Source of the DNA: JBBRZF01 sp038236965 | Lineage (GTDB): Bacteria > Acidobacteriota > Terriglobia > Terriglobales > Acidobacteriaceae | Direction of reading: 5' to 3' | Length of the DNA stretch: 20,866 nt | Assembly: GCA_038236965.1 (NCBI GenBank) | Contig: JBBRZF010000045.1 | Coordinates: 1 to 20,866, forward strand | Shown: positions 8,198 through 14,816 of the stretch, piece by piece | How the letters are laid out: each line of letters begins with the position of its first letter | How positions within the stretch are numbered: position 1 is the stretch's first letter | Made by a program: the position numbers and the translations under genes | The notes under the pieces: model-generated | Told to the model about the DNA's origin: nothing | Seen by the model: the letters and a program-made list of their open reading frames with translations, nothing else | Databases searched by the model: none

Positions 8198-9030
8198 TTA
8201 GCCCACGTTCACCGGTACTAGCGTCATCGTATCGTTGCCGAAGATATCTATCACTTTCACCGCTACGGTGTAGCGGCCTGCCCGGTCGTAAGTGTGTTCG
8301 GTCGTCTTCAGCTCCAGGTCCCGGTTTTGGCGGGTGCGGAAGCTCTGCCATTCGTTCTCGAAGATGTATCCACCCGTCCAACGTTCTTCAAAGTCAGGCA
8401 GAACCAGCTCGGCTTGCGGCGGCGCAAGACCTGGCAGGGACGCAGCCATCGCGAACCAGAGTTCACGGCCACCTTGATGATCTCCTTACGGCTCATATAG
8501 TCGAAGTCCACGGCCCAATAGTCCACCCAGTCCGTCCAGTGCTTGGTCAGCCGCTCCTTGTTGACAATCCCTTCCTTGCTCTTGCTCACCTTATAGAGCT
8601 GCCCTTGTTCGCACATCACCTCGCTCTTGCCTTCCTTCATGGAGGCAATTGCGGCCTCGGCTGCGCCTTGGGTGTAGTAGACGGAAAAGTCCGTCAGTTC
8701 GATCTGAACCGCGAACTTGTTTTTCTTGTTGTAGCGTGGCGTGGCTTCCACAAAGCTGATGTCGTGGAAAACGACCTGCCCCTTGTCCACTGCTCGCTTA
8801 TCGAAGACTTCGGCGGGAATGTACTTCGGGGAGAGGTCAATGCCTTTACTGCGTGCTTCTTCCAGCACGGCAGGAAACAGACCCATCTCGAATTCGAAAG
8901 CCAGTACGTCCACCCGGGAACCGCCGCGCTTTCGGCACTCGGTGATGACCTCTTCCACGAACAAGCGGCCCACGGGAAGATTAATCGGCCCGATCACCAC
9001 GAGCCGCCCATTCCGGGCACCGTGGAAAAA
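8198..9030 (-). pseudogene. C-terminal part of a Mod-type (type III-like) adenine DNA methyltransferase
   Basis: Read on the minus strand: NGRLVVIGPINLPVGRLFVEEV, SRVDVLAFEFEMGLFPAV, PKYIPAEVFDKRAV, VVFHDISFVEATP, ELTDFSVYYTQ, WTDWVDYWAVDFDY, then in a second frame GGYIFENEWQSFRTRQ and VAVKVIDIFGNDTM. This is the downstream half of Mod-like DNA methyltransferases found beside DEAD-box helicase/restriction subunits. The catalytic DPPY and SAM motifs, which lie further upstream, are absent. The frames change at about 8450 (GGTTCGCGATGG where GGTTTCGCGATGG would keep phase, one T short). The upstream limit, near 9000-9030, overlaps the RepA-like fragment on the other strand and marks a recombination joint. 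It is a fragment without activity of its own. Confidence 0.75.
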
Positions 9031-9270
9031 GCCGTCCTGTGCTTGCGCACCTTCACTAAGCGGCCTTATACCCTCGCATGGTCGCTTGTGCAGGCGCAGT
9101 TCGGGCAGGGCTATGCCGAACTCCGGTTCTTCCGCCGCGTTTTCCTGAAGACCCTAAAGGTCGTCCTTATGCAATATCCGGGTGCAAAGGTTGAGCCAAC
9201 AGAGCTGGGGCTCGTCCTGCACAAGTCCCGGCCCCCCATCGCCCCGAAGGTGATCGCCAGCGGCCTATGA
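9004..9270 (+). pseudogene. C-terminal fragment of a RepA-like plasmid replication initiator
   Basis: The in-frame segment LRTFTKRPYTLAWSLVQAQFG, followed by FFRRVFLKTLKVV, YPGAKVE and SRPPIAP, resembles the winged-helix C-terminal part of RepA-type initiators (RepA_C). Only ~75-85 residues remain. Upstream of about 9004-9040 the strand is occupied by the methyltransferase fragment, so the initiator has lost its N-terminal portion. DnaA-box-like sites and an iteron-like repeat follow directly after the stop, the usual rep-then-origin order. The resemblance is from memory and moderate. The neighbouring origin features strengthen it. Confidence 0.55.
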
Positions 9271-9271
9271 G

Positions 9272-9325
9272 TTTTCCACAAACGCCTGTGAATTCAGCAA
9301 GTTATCCACGTGTAGTTTGTCACGC
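9272..9325 (+). repeat. Right-end DnaA boxes and third iteron-like repeat
   Basis: TTTTCCACA (9272-9280) and TTATCCACG (9302-9310) are near-consensus DnaA boxes. GTGTAGTTTGTCACGC at 9310-9325 matches the two left-end repeats with one C-to-T change, in the same orientation. The insert therefore carries origin sequence at both ends. Confidence 0.65.
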
Positions 9326-9934
9326 CTTTCCACGCCGATGACTGCAACATTTATGTCAAAAGCCAGCGGAGCGGGCAGCGGGTGATGACGGCGATCACGG
9401 CGTTTCTGGAGCAAGGACTGAAGCTGAAGGTCAACGTGTCCAAGAGCGCGGTGGCGCGGCCGTGGCAGCGGAAGTTTCTGGGCTGCAGCATGACGTGGCA
9501 CCGGAAACCGAAGCTGAAGATTGCGCACCCAAGTCGCGAACGTCTGGCGGATAAAATCCGCAAGACGCTGCGGGCGGCTCGCGGGAAAAGTCTGAAACAA
9601 GTGATCGACCAACTCAATCCCCAACTGCGGGGTTGGGTCGCGTACTTCCGGCTCACCGAAGTCAAAGGTGTGTTGGAAGATGTCGATGGCTGGCTAAGAC
9701 ACAAACTGCGGTCACTTCTGTGGCGGCAATGGAAACGCAATCACACACGCGCAAGGAACCTGATGCGGGCTGGGCTGAGCGAATCGCGAGCGTGGCAATC
9801 GGCCACCAACGGGCATGGCCCGTGATGGAACGGCGCTGCCCCGCACATGAACGAAGCCTACCCGAAGTCTTGGTTCGATCGTATGGGGCTGGTTTCTCTG
9901 CTGGAGACCCAGCGACGCTTCTCGTCTGCTTCAT

Positions 9935-10007
9935 GAACCGCCGGATGCGGAACCGCACGTCCGGTGGTGTGGGAGGACGGCGGAGGTAACTCCGCCTCCC
10001 TACCCGA
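9935..10007 (+). ncRNA. Group II intron domains V and VI
   Basis: Domain V is the hairpin ACCGCCGGA ... TCCGGTGGT with an inner TGCGG/AACC/GCACG stem-loop. CGC at 9939-9941 stands where the catalytic triad is expected, and CGC is the form known from group IIC. Domain VI follows (GGGAGG...GGCGGAG/GTAA/CTCCGCC...TCCC) and the intron closes with CTACCCGAT. This catalytic core looks intact, so splicing could still occur if a maturase were supplied by another copy. Confidence 0.75.
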
Positions 10008-10043
10008 TCCCAACCATCGAACTAGTCGTCGAAGTCCTGACTT

Positions 10044-11093
10044 TCAATCCCTCTCTCGCGCAACATATCCGGGACGCGAGCGTATCACCCAATCGTGGTC
10101 GCTAGGGATGATGGCTATCTCGCGAAAGCCTGCTCCGCTGCCCGTCGATGGACGCCGGTAGGCGATGGAGTACTGCGCCTTCAGGTCATCGTTGATCGTG
10201 CGAAGTACACCGTTGAAATCGCCTTTGTTCCGCATCTCGAAAACGCGGCCGCCAGTCGCTTTCGTAAGTTGTTGCAAGGTTTCCATGCCCCGCGTGGAAA
10301 AATCCGCCATCTTCCTGCGCTTCTTCGACAGGTGCGAGGGCGGAACCACCACCGCGTACACGTAATAGCTCGTGCTGCTGACCGCACGAATCGCGTCCTG
10401 CAATGTGTGGAAGCTGACGGTATCTTCGCCGTCGGTCACCAGCAATATCACGCGTTGCGCGCGCGCCTTGCCGGGAGCCATCCAGTAGCCGTTCCCGGTC
10501 ACCTCAACTACGGAATCGTAGAGAGCGGTTGGCCCAACAGCATGTGTCGGAAGCATCGCGGCCTTCATTGCATCGGTAGAGTCTGTGAATGGTGTGAGGA
10601 CATTTAGCCCGTGTCCACCGAACGACGCGATCATCGCTTCGTCCCTGCCGGGACGCACCGTTCCCGCCATCATCTCCACCACTGTCTCCTGCAACGACTG
10701 AAACTCACCGTCCACAGAACCGCTGCTGTCCAACAACACCGCAAATCGTTTTGGCGTCTCGTCATTGTGTTCGAAGGCGGTGATGTGCTGCACCGGGACC
10801 GCGTTCTCGTAGATCTCTAGGTCCTTTTGTCCCACTCCGAATACCGGATGCCCGTCCCGCCCTGCGACGCTGAAACTGACGCGCACTTCCTCCACATAGC
10901 TGCGAAAGGTAAACCCGCCAGCATCCACGGAAGGCTCGCCTTCGCCTGAGCGAACGGCATCGCGATTCACATCCACACCTTCTCCCGGATGTGCCACGGC
11001 GCCATCATTCGAGAAAAAAGCCTCTGCCGGAACGCCTCTGAGCCAGGGCAACACAGCCAATGAGCAAGTCCACATTACGCGTGAGATTCGCAT
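10044..11093 (-). CDS. Secreted VWFA-domain protein (Acidobacterial VWFA-related type)
   Basis: The ATG at 11093 gives 349 residues with a signal-like N-terminus (MRISRVMWTCSLAVLPWL). A beta-rich segment follows (FRSYVEEVRVSFSVAGRDG to ENAVPVQHITAFE), the N-terminal strand pattern typical of the VWFA-related proteins expanded in Acidobacteria. The VWA domain has an intact metal-ion adhesion site: DSSGSVD (122-128), Thr189 in GPTALYD and TDGED (220-224). The family is thought to bind proteins or surfaces; the ligand is unknown. An in-frame ATG at 11168 would put 25 polar residues before the signal, so I prefer 11093, although only a GAGG two bases before it serves as ribosome site. The gene is divergent from the TPR gene, with 181 bases between, and its 3' end faces the intron. 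Confidence 0.85.
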   Translation of the reverse strand: MRISRVMWTCSLAVLPWLRGVPAEAFFSNDGAVAHPGEGVDVNRDAVRSGEGEPSVDAGGFTFRSYVEEVRVSFSVAGRDGHPVFGVGQKDLEIYENAVPVQHITAFEHNDETPKRFAVLLDSSGSVDGEFQSLQETVVEMMAGTVRPGRDEAMIASFGGHGLNVLTPFTDSTDAMKAAMLPTHAVGPTALYDSVVEVTGNGYWMAPGKARAQRVILLVTDGEDTVSFHTLQDAIRAVSSTSYYVYAVVVPPSHLSKKRRKMADFSTRGMETLQQLTKATGGRVFEMRNKGDFNGVLRTINDDLKAQYSIAYRRPSTGSGAGFREIAIIPSDHDWVIRSRPGYVARERD

Positions 11094-11274
11094 GACCTCG
11101 CTATCGGCAAATGCGAGCCCTGAGTTGAATCTATCCACGAGTCCCGTTTTGGAGATAGAATTCAACAAAAGGCTTGGGCTTTCATTTTTGTTTTTTTGTG
11201 AGCAAAATCACAGCCTCCTGTGTCTGAGCTGTTTAAGATTTCAATTGAATCGATTGTCCGCTGGAGCATTCTTC

Positions 11275-11958
11275 ATGGCAAATAATGGCACTACTCATAA
11301 CTCCCCCAATGGCAACGTTCAGATGTACGTCCTGGCCGTCATCTGCTTCGTCGTAGGTATCGCAATCGGCTACTTCTTCCGTGGTTCTGAAAAAGCCTCC
11401 ACCCCACAGGCGGCTGCCGCCTCGCAGCAGGCGCCCGCAGGAATGGGCGGCGGAGCCAATCCCGGACAGGTCACTCGCGAACAGTTGAAGCACATGGTTG
11501 AAAAGCAGGTCGAGCCGCTTCTTGCAAAACTGCAGAGCGCACCGAAAGATCCCTCGATCCTCTCCGATATAGGGAACGTCTATTACGACGCCCAGCTTTA
11601 CGAAGAAGCCATCGGATACTACGACCGCGTACTGGAAGTCGCGCCTAAGAACCTCTCCGTTCGCACCGACCGCGGAACCGCCTACTGGTATCTGGGCGAT
11701 GCCGATCACGCGCTCGCCGAGTTCGATTCCGTCTTAAAAGAAGATCCGAAGATGGCAAACACCCTCTTCAATCGTGGGATGGTGCGTTGGCAGGGCAAGA
11801 TGGACGTAACCGGAGCCGTCGCCGATTGGCAGAAATTACTCGATACCAATCCCAATTACGAGAATCGTGAAAAGGTGACTCAGCTCATCGCCAAAGCCAA
11901 AGAGCATTCCACGATGAAGCCCGGCACCAAGACCGACAAAGCTCCTACCATCCGTTAG
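11275..11958 (+). CDS. Membrane-anchored TPR protein
   Basis: The product has 227 residues. A short polar head is followed by one membrane segment (about 17-35, MYVLAVICFVVGIAIGYFF), a Gln/Ala/Gly linker, and a helical region with at least two to three TPR motifs (DIGNVYYDAQLYEEAIGYYD, GTAYWYLGDADHALAEFDSV, LFNRGMVRWQGKMDVTGAV). It ends in a basic tail. The fold and layout resemble the soluble part of CcmH/NrfG-type assembly proteins. TPR domains bind other proteins; the partner is not known. The ATG at 11275 is preceded by GGAG with eight bases of spacing; the frame is open further upstream, but without a better start. Cytochrome c maturation genes lie nearby but on the other strand, so a link is only a suggestion. 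Confidence 0.8.
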   Translation: MANNGTTHNSPNGNVQMYVLAVICFVVGIAIGYFFRGSEKASTPQAAAASQQAPAGMGGGANPGQVTREQLKHMVEKQVEPLLAKLQSAPKDPSILSDIGNVYYDAQLYEEAIGYYDRVLEVAPKNLSVRTDRGTAYWYLGDADHALAEFDSVLKEDPKMANTLFNRGMVRWQGKMDVTGAVADWQKLLDTNPNYENREKVTQLIAKAKEHSTMKPGTKTDKAPTIR

Positions 11959-11987
11959 AAATTCATTCGCTAGAAAGTCGCAGCAGC

Positions 11988-12017
11988 AAAAAGCCCACAT
12001 CCGAGGATGTGGGCTTT
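11988..12017. terminator. Bidirectional terminator between TPR gene and response regulator
   Basis: A long stem, AAAGCCCACATCC with GGATGTGGGCTTT, is preceded on the plus strand by further A bases. Read on the minus strand it ends in TTTTT and serves the response regulator; read on the plus strand it ends in a short CTTT and may also serve the TPR gene. Confidence 0.85.
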
Positions 12018-12052
12018 GGTCATCTGCTTGTGTCTTCTACTTGTATCTTCGA

Positions 12053-13507
12053 CTACGCCTGCGTGGTCGCGTCTTCGTCTTCGCGCATCAGCCCAAACTT
12101 TTTCAGCTTGTAGCGCAGCGCATCGCGGCTAATATCCAACAGGCGCGCGGCGTGGGTCTGGTTTCCGTTGGCCTGTTCCAGCGCCATTTCCACCAGCGAG
12201 CGCTCCACTTCTTCCAGCGAAGTACCGCCTTCGGGGATGCTCAGGCGCGGCAGGCTGCGTCCGTTAGGCAGCGCAACCGTTGCCGCGTTCTGCGGCGAAC
12301 TCATTTCAAAGGCCGTCAATCCCGTCGGTTGCTGTCCCACGGCGAAAGGCAAATACGCGGCGGTCAAGATGTTGGACTCTTCCAGAATCATCGCCCGTTC
12401 GATGGCGTTCTTCAGCTCGCGCACATTTCCCGGCCAATCGTGTTTCATCAGCAGGCGACGCGTGTCTTCCGAAATCCCGTGAATACTTTTCTTGAATTTG
12501 CGGTTGTAGCGTTCGATGAAGAAGTCGATCAGAGGCTGGATATCCTCTTTGCGGTCGCGCAAGGGAGGCAGAAAGATGGAGATGATGGCCAGGCGGTAAT
12601 AAAGATCCTGGCGGAAAGTACTCTCTCGCACCGCGCGTTCCAGATCGCGGTTCGAGGCGGCAATCACGCGCACATTCACCTGCATGTCGCGCACTCCACC
12701 CACGCGGCGGATCACCTGGTCTTCCAGCACTCGCAGCAACTTCGCTTGCAAGAGCGGGGAGAGTTCACCGATCTCGTCGAGGAAAAGCGTGCCCCCGTCC
12801 GCGACTTCGAAGAGGCCTTTCTTCATCGCCTTCGCGTCCGTGAATGCGCCGCGTTCGTGGCCGAACAACTCAGCTTCCATCAGCGTTTCCGGGATGGCCG
12901 AGCAGTTGATGGCGACGAACGCTTTTTCCTGACGGCTGCTCTGATAGTGGATGGCCTTTGCGATAAGGTCCTTGCCGGTGCCACTTTCACCCTGGATGAG
13001 GATGGTGGTAGCTTCGCTGGCTGCCACCTTGTCGACGAAGTTCATCAACTCGGTCATCTTTTGCGAGACGCCGATGACATCGTGGTAGCCGGTGTGCCGC
13101 TTCATCTGTCCGCGCAGGGAAGCGACTTCCGTACGCAGACGCGTTGTTTCCAGCGCGTTCTTTACCGCGACCGCGAGTTCGTCGAAATCCAGCGGCTTAC
13201 CGACAAAATCGTAGGCGCCCAGTTTCAGCGCGTGCTTCACGTCGTCCAGTTGCGGGTCGGCGGTTATCATGATGACGGCGCGCGCATCCCCGGCCAACTT
13301 CAGTTGTTCCAGGACTTGTATGCCGTTCTGGTCGGGAAGGCGTACGTCGAGCAGCACCAGGTCGGGAGACTCGTTGTGCGCGATGCGCAGTCCGGCAGTC
13401 CCATTCTCGGCTTCGAGAACCTGGTACCCCCACTCTTCGCACTTTTGGCGCAAAGACCAGCGGACGAGCTTTTCATCGTCGACGATTAAGACTTTTTCAG
13501 CAGGCAT
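12053..13507 (-). CDS. NtrC-family sigma-54-dependent response regulator
   Basis: The 484-residue activator has three domains. The receiver domain (about 4-118) has phospho-acceptor Asp54, acidic Asp10/Asp11, Thr82 and Lys104. The AAA+ domain (about 140-370) has Walker A GESGTGKD (173-180), Walker B LFLDEIGE (241-248) and the arginine-containing DWPGNVREL. A Fis-type helix-turn-helix lies at about 447-472 (NQTHAARLLDISRDALRYKL). When phosphorylated it should hydrolyse ATP to open sigma-54 promoters. The sigma-54 contact loop reads GAFTDA (220-225) instead of GAFTGA. The gene starts 17 bases after the kinase stop and ends before a terminator, so the two form one operon. Its targets are not visible; I found no convincing -24/-12 promoter in the window. 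Confidence 0.95.
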   Translation of the reverse strand: MPAEKVLIVDDEKLVRWSLRQKCEEWGYQVLEAENGTAGLRIAHNESPDLVLLDVRLPDQNGIQVLEQLKLAGDARAVIMITADPQLDDVKHALKLGAYDFVGKPLDFDELAVAVKNALETTRLRTEVASLRGQMKRHTGYHDVIGVSQKMTELMNFVDKVAASEATTILIQGESGTGKDLIAKAIHYQSSRQEKAFVAINCSAIPETLMEAELFGHERGAFTDAKAMKKGLFEVADGGTLFLDEIGELSPLLQAKLLRVLEDQVIRRVGGVRDMQVNVRVIAASNRDLERAVRESTFRQDLYYRLAIISIFLPPLRDRKEDIQPLIDFFIERYNRKFKKSIHGISEDTRRLLMKHDWPGNVRELKNAIERAMILEESNILTAAYLPFAVGQQPTGLTAFEMSSPQNAATVALPNGRSLPRLSIPEGGTSLEEVERSLVEMALEQANGNQTHAARLLDISRDALRYKLKKFGLMREDEDATTQA

Positions 13508-13524
13508 TGATACTCACTACTTTA

Positions 13525-14592
13525 CTACGAAGTAGCTGAAAGCGTTGGGCGTACGAACGGCAGCAGCACCACGAAACGGCTACCTTTTCCCAGCCAACTG
13601 GTCACTTCCAGCCGGCCTCCGTGGTCTTCCACGATTCTGCGCGCCAGCGACAATCCCAACCCCGTCCCGTTCCCCTTGGTGGTGAAGAAGGGGCGGAAGA
13701 TATTGGGCAATATCTCCGGCGCAATTCCCTTGCCCGTGTCCGTCACCGCGATGGACAGGAATTCGTCCTCATCGCTGATCTCCAGCCGGACTTTGCCGTG
13801 TTCCTGGCAGGCCTGAATCGCATTCAATACCAGGTTCAGCAGCACCTGATGGAGTTGTCCCTGATCGTGTTCGATGCTGCGCAGCCCTTCGCATCGCACC
13901 AGTTCCAGCTCTATTCCGCGGGAGTTAGCCTGTTCGCGGGCAAAAAGCACGGCGTGTTCAGCGGTCGCGTGGATATCGCCTACGCGGAAATCCGGCTTCT
14001 TCGGTCGCGCGATTTCCAGCAGTTCGGTCATGATGCGGTTGATGTGCTGAACTTCGCTTTTGACGTCGCCCAATACGGCGCGGGCGCGACTTTCCTTGGG
14101 GAGATCGCGACCAATGATCTCGATGACTCCGGCGATACCCGCCAGCGGATTGCGAATTTCATGGGCGAGACCGGCGGCGATTTCGCCCAGTGTTGCCAGG
14201 TGTTCCGCGCGCGACATCTGCGTACGATGCAGATGCTGGATTTCCTCGCGGCTTTCACGAAGCTGTTGAATCATCGTATTGAAGTCGCGTCCCAGGTCGC
14301 CAAGGTCGTCATTGCGGTCGGCAAAATCGACAGAGACATCCAGGTCGCCCTCGCGTATGCGCGCGATCTTCTGCTGCAACTCCACCATCGGACGCCGCAC
14401 CACAACCGCGAGCACCATCAGCATGACCGCGCAGACTGCGACCGCTCCAGCCGTCGCGATCACCAGCACGGTGTTGCGTTCGGGGTCGCCCAGCGAAAGC
14501 GTGACCAGCACGAAGAGCAGCAATCCGTTGAGCAGCACGGCTGCCACGGGCAAAACCGCCTTCATCTGCCAGTTCATGCGCACACGTGCCAT
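13525..14592 (-). CDS. Membrane sensor histidine kinase (NtrB/ZraS type)
   Basis: The product has 355 residues. Two membrane helices (about 11-33 and 43-65) are separated by only about ten residues, so there is no real periplasmic sensor. A HAMP linker follows (about 66-118), then HisKA with phospho-acceptor His144 in GLAHEIRNPLAG. The ATPase domain has the N-box Asn257 (NLVLNAIQA), DTGKG (285-289) and GTGLGL (309-314). All catalytic boxes are intact. With no input domain, the signal is probably sensed within the membrane or through the HAMP region. It phosphorylates the sigma-54 regulator encoded next. GGGGGA lies ten bases before the ATG. The gene begins 225 bases after the ccsA stop, beyond a terminator, and so has its own promoter. 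Confidence 0.93.
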   Translation of the reverse strand: MARVRMNWQMKAVLPVAAVLLNGLLLFVLVTLSLGDPERNTVLVIATAGAVAVCAVMLMVLAVVVRRPMVELQQKIARIREGDLDVSVDFADRNDDLGDLGRDFNTMIQQLRESREEIQHLHRTQMSRAEHLATLGEIAAGLAHEIRNPLAGIAGVIEIIGRDLPKESRARAVLGDVKSEVQHINRIMTELLEIARPKKPDFRVGDIHATAEHAVLFAREQANSRGIELELVRCEGLRSIEHDQGQLHQVLLNLVLNAIQACQEHGKVRLEISDEDEFLSIAVTDTGKGIAPEILPNIFRPFFTTKGNGTGLGLSLARRIVEDHGGRLEVTSWLGKGSRFVVLLPFVRPTLSATS

Positions 14593-14767
14593 GCGGAGTT
14601 GGTCCCCCGATTCAGAGAGTCGAAAAAGAAGTTGCTCTCATTATGGCCTCTTGCCAAGGCAGCTCACAAGCTTTTGTGTTGGGGCTCGGGTACCGATCAA
14701 AGGTCAAAGACCGCGAGCGAGGGCGCTCGCGCCACATTCAGGCAACGGAAGAGGCAAGAGGAGGTAG

Positions 14768-14795
14768 AAAAAAACGGGCCCGCTTGGCGGACCCG
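14768..14795 (-). terminator. Rho-independent terminator of the resB-ccsA operon
   Basis: On the minus strand, CGGGTCCGC pairs with GCGGGCCCG (one G-U) around a CAA loop, followed by seven T bases (14774-14768). It lies 22 bases after the ccsA stop. Confidence 0.9.
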
Positions 14796-14816
14796 CGTTT
14801 ACCAGGAGGATTCAAT

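Larger units (their letters stand above)
6510..9334 (+). mobile_element. Plasmid-derived insert inside the intron RT gene
   Basis: The ends are set by the RT reading frame: TACG stops at 6509 and CCGATGAC resumes at 9335, so TAC-GCC-GAT-GAC (YADD) is restored exactly. ACG occurs at both edges (6507-6509 and 9332-9334), which could be a 3-bp target duplication. Contents: 16-bp repeats at both ends, DnaA boxes, two small ORFs, a decayed tyrosine recombinase, a minus-strand methyltransferase fragment and a RepA-like fragment. No transposase or terminal inverted repeat is visible. The gene set resembles accessory or plasmid DNA of Proteobacteria rather than the flanking chromosome; that origin is inferred from protein resemblance only. 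Confidence 0.75.
5718..9936 (+). pseudogene. ltrA: Group II intron reverse transcriptase/maturase, broken
   Basis: The RT/maturase is encoded in intron domain IV. RT blocks are recognisable: KVDIPKPQGGVRTLGIPT, SYGFRPGRNAHQAV, WVVDMDLEKFFDRVNHD, EGTPQGGPLSPLLSNILL, then after the insert DDCNIYVKS, PWQRKFLG and the maturase part LRGWVAYFRL. Four lesions are visible: TAC-to-TAA at 6015-6017 (GV*LPSAVRKV); one base lost near 6363-6366, so LEAGLMEG becomes LERG-stop; a 2825-bp insertion between base 1 and bases 2-3 of the Ala codon of YADD; and TGG-to-TGA at 9823-9825 (GHGP*WNG). Removing the insert and adding back one base gives exactly 465 codons from 5718 to 9936, which confirms the reconstruction. 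The true start may be the later in-frame ATG at 5751 or 5856. Confidence 0.9.

Noticed and set aside
8191..9270. Single 359-codon plus-strand frame
   Set aside because: Its first ~270 codons are antisense to the methyltransferase fragment, which has strong family motifs. Only the end (about 9004-9270) resembles a protein family.
6510..9334. The insert as an IS element or transposon
   Set aside because: No transposase and no terminal inverted repeats. The end repeats are direct and also occur internally, which fits iterons better.
12041..13489. 482-codon plus-strand frame
   Set aside because: It is a complete antisense shadow of the response regulator, rich in His, Arg and Gln with no recognisable motif.
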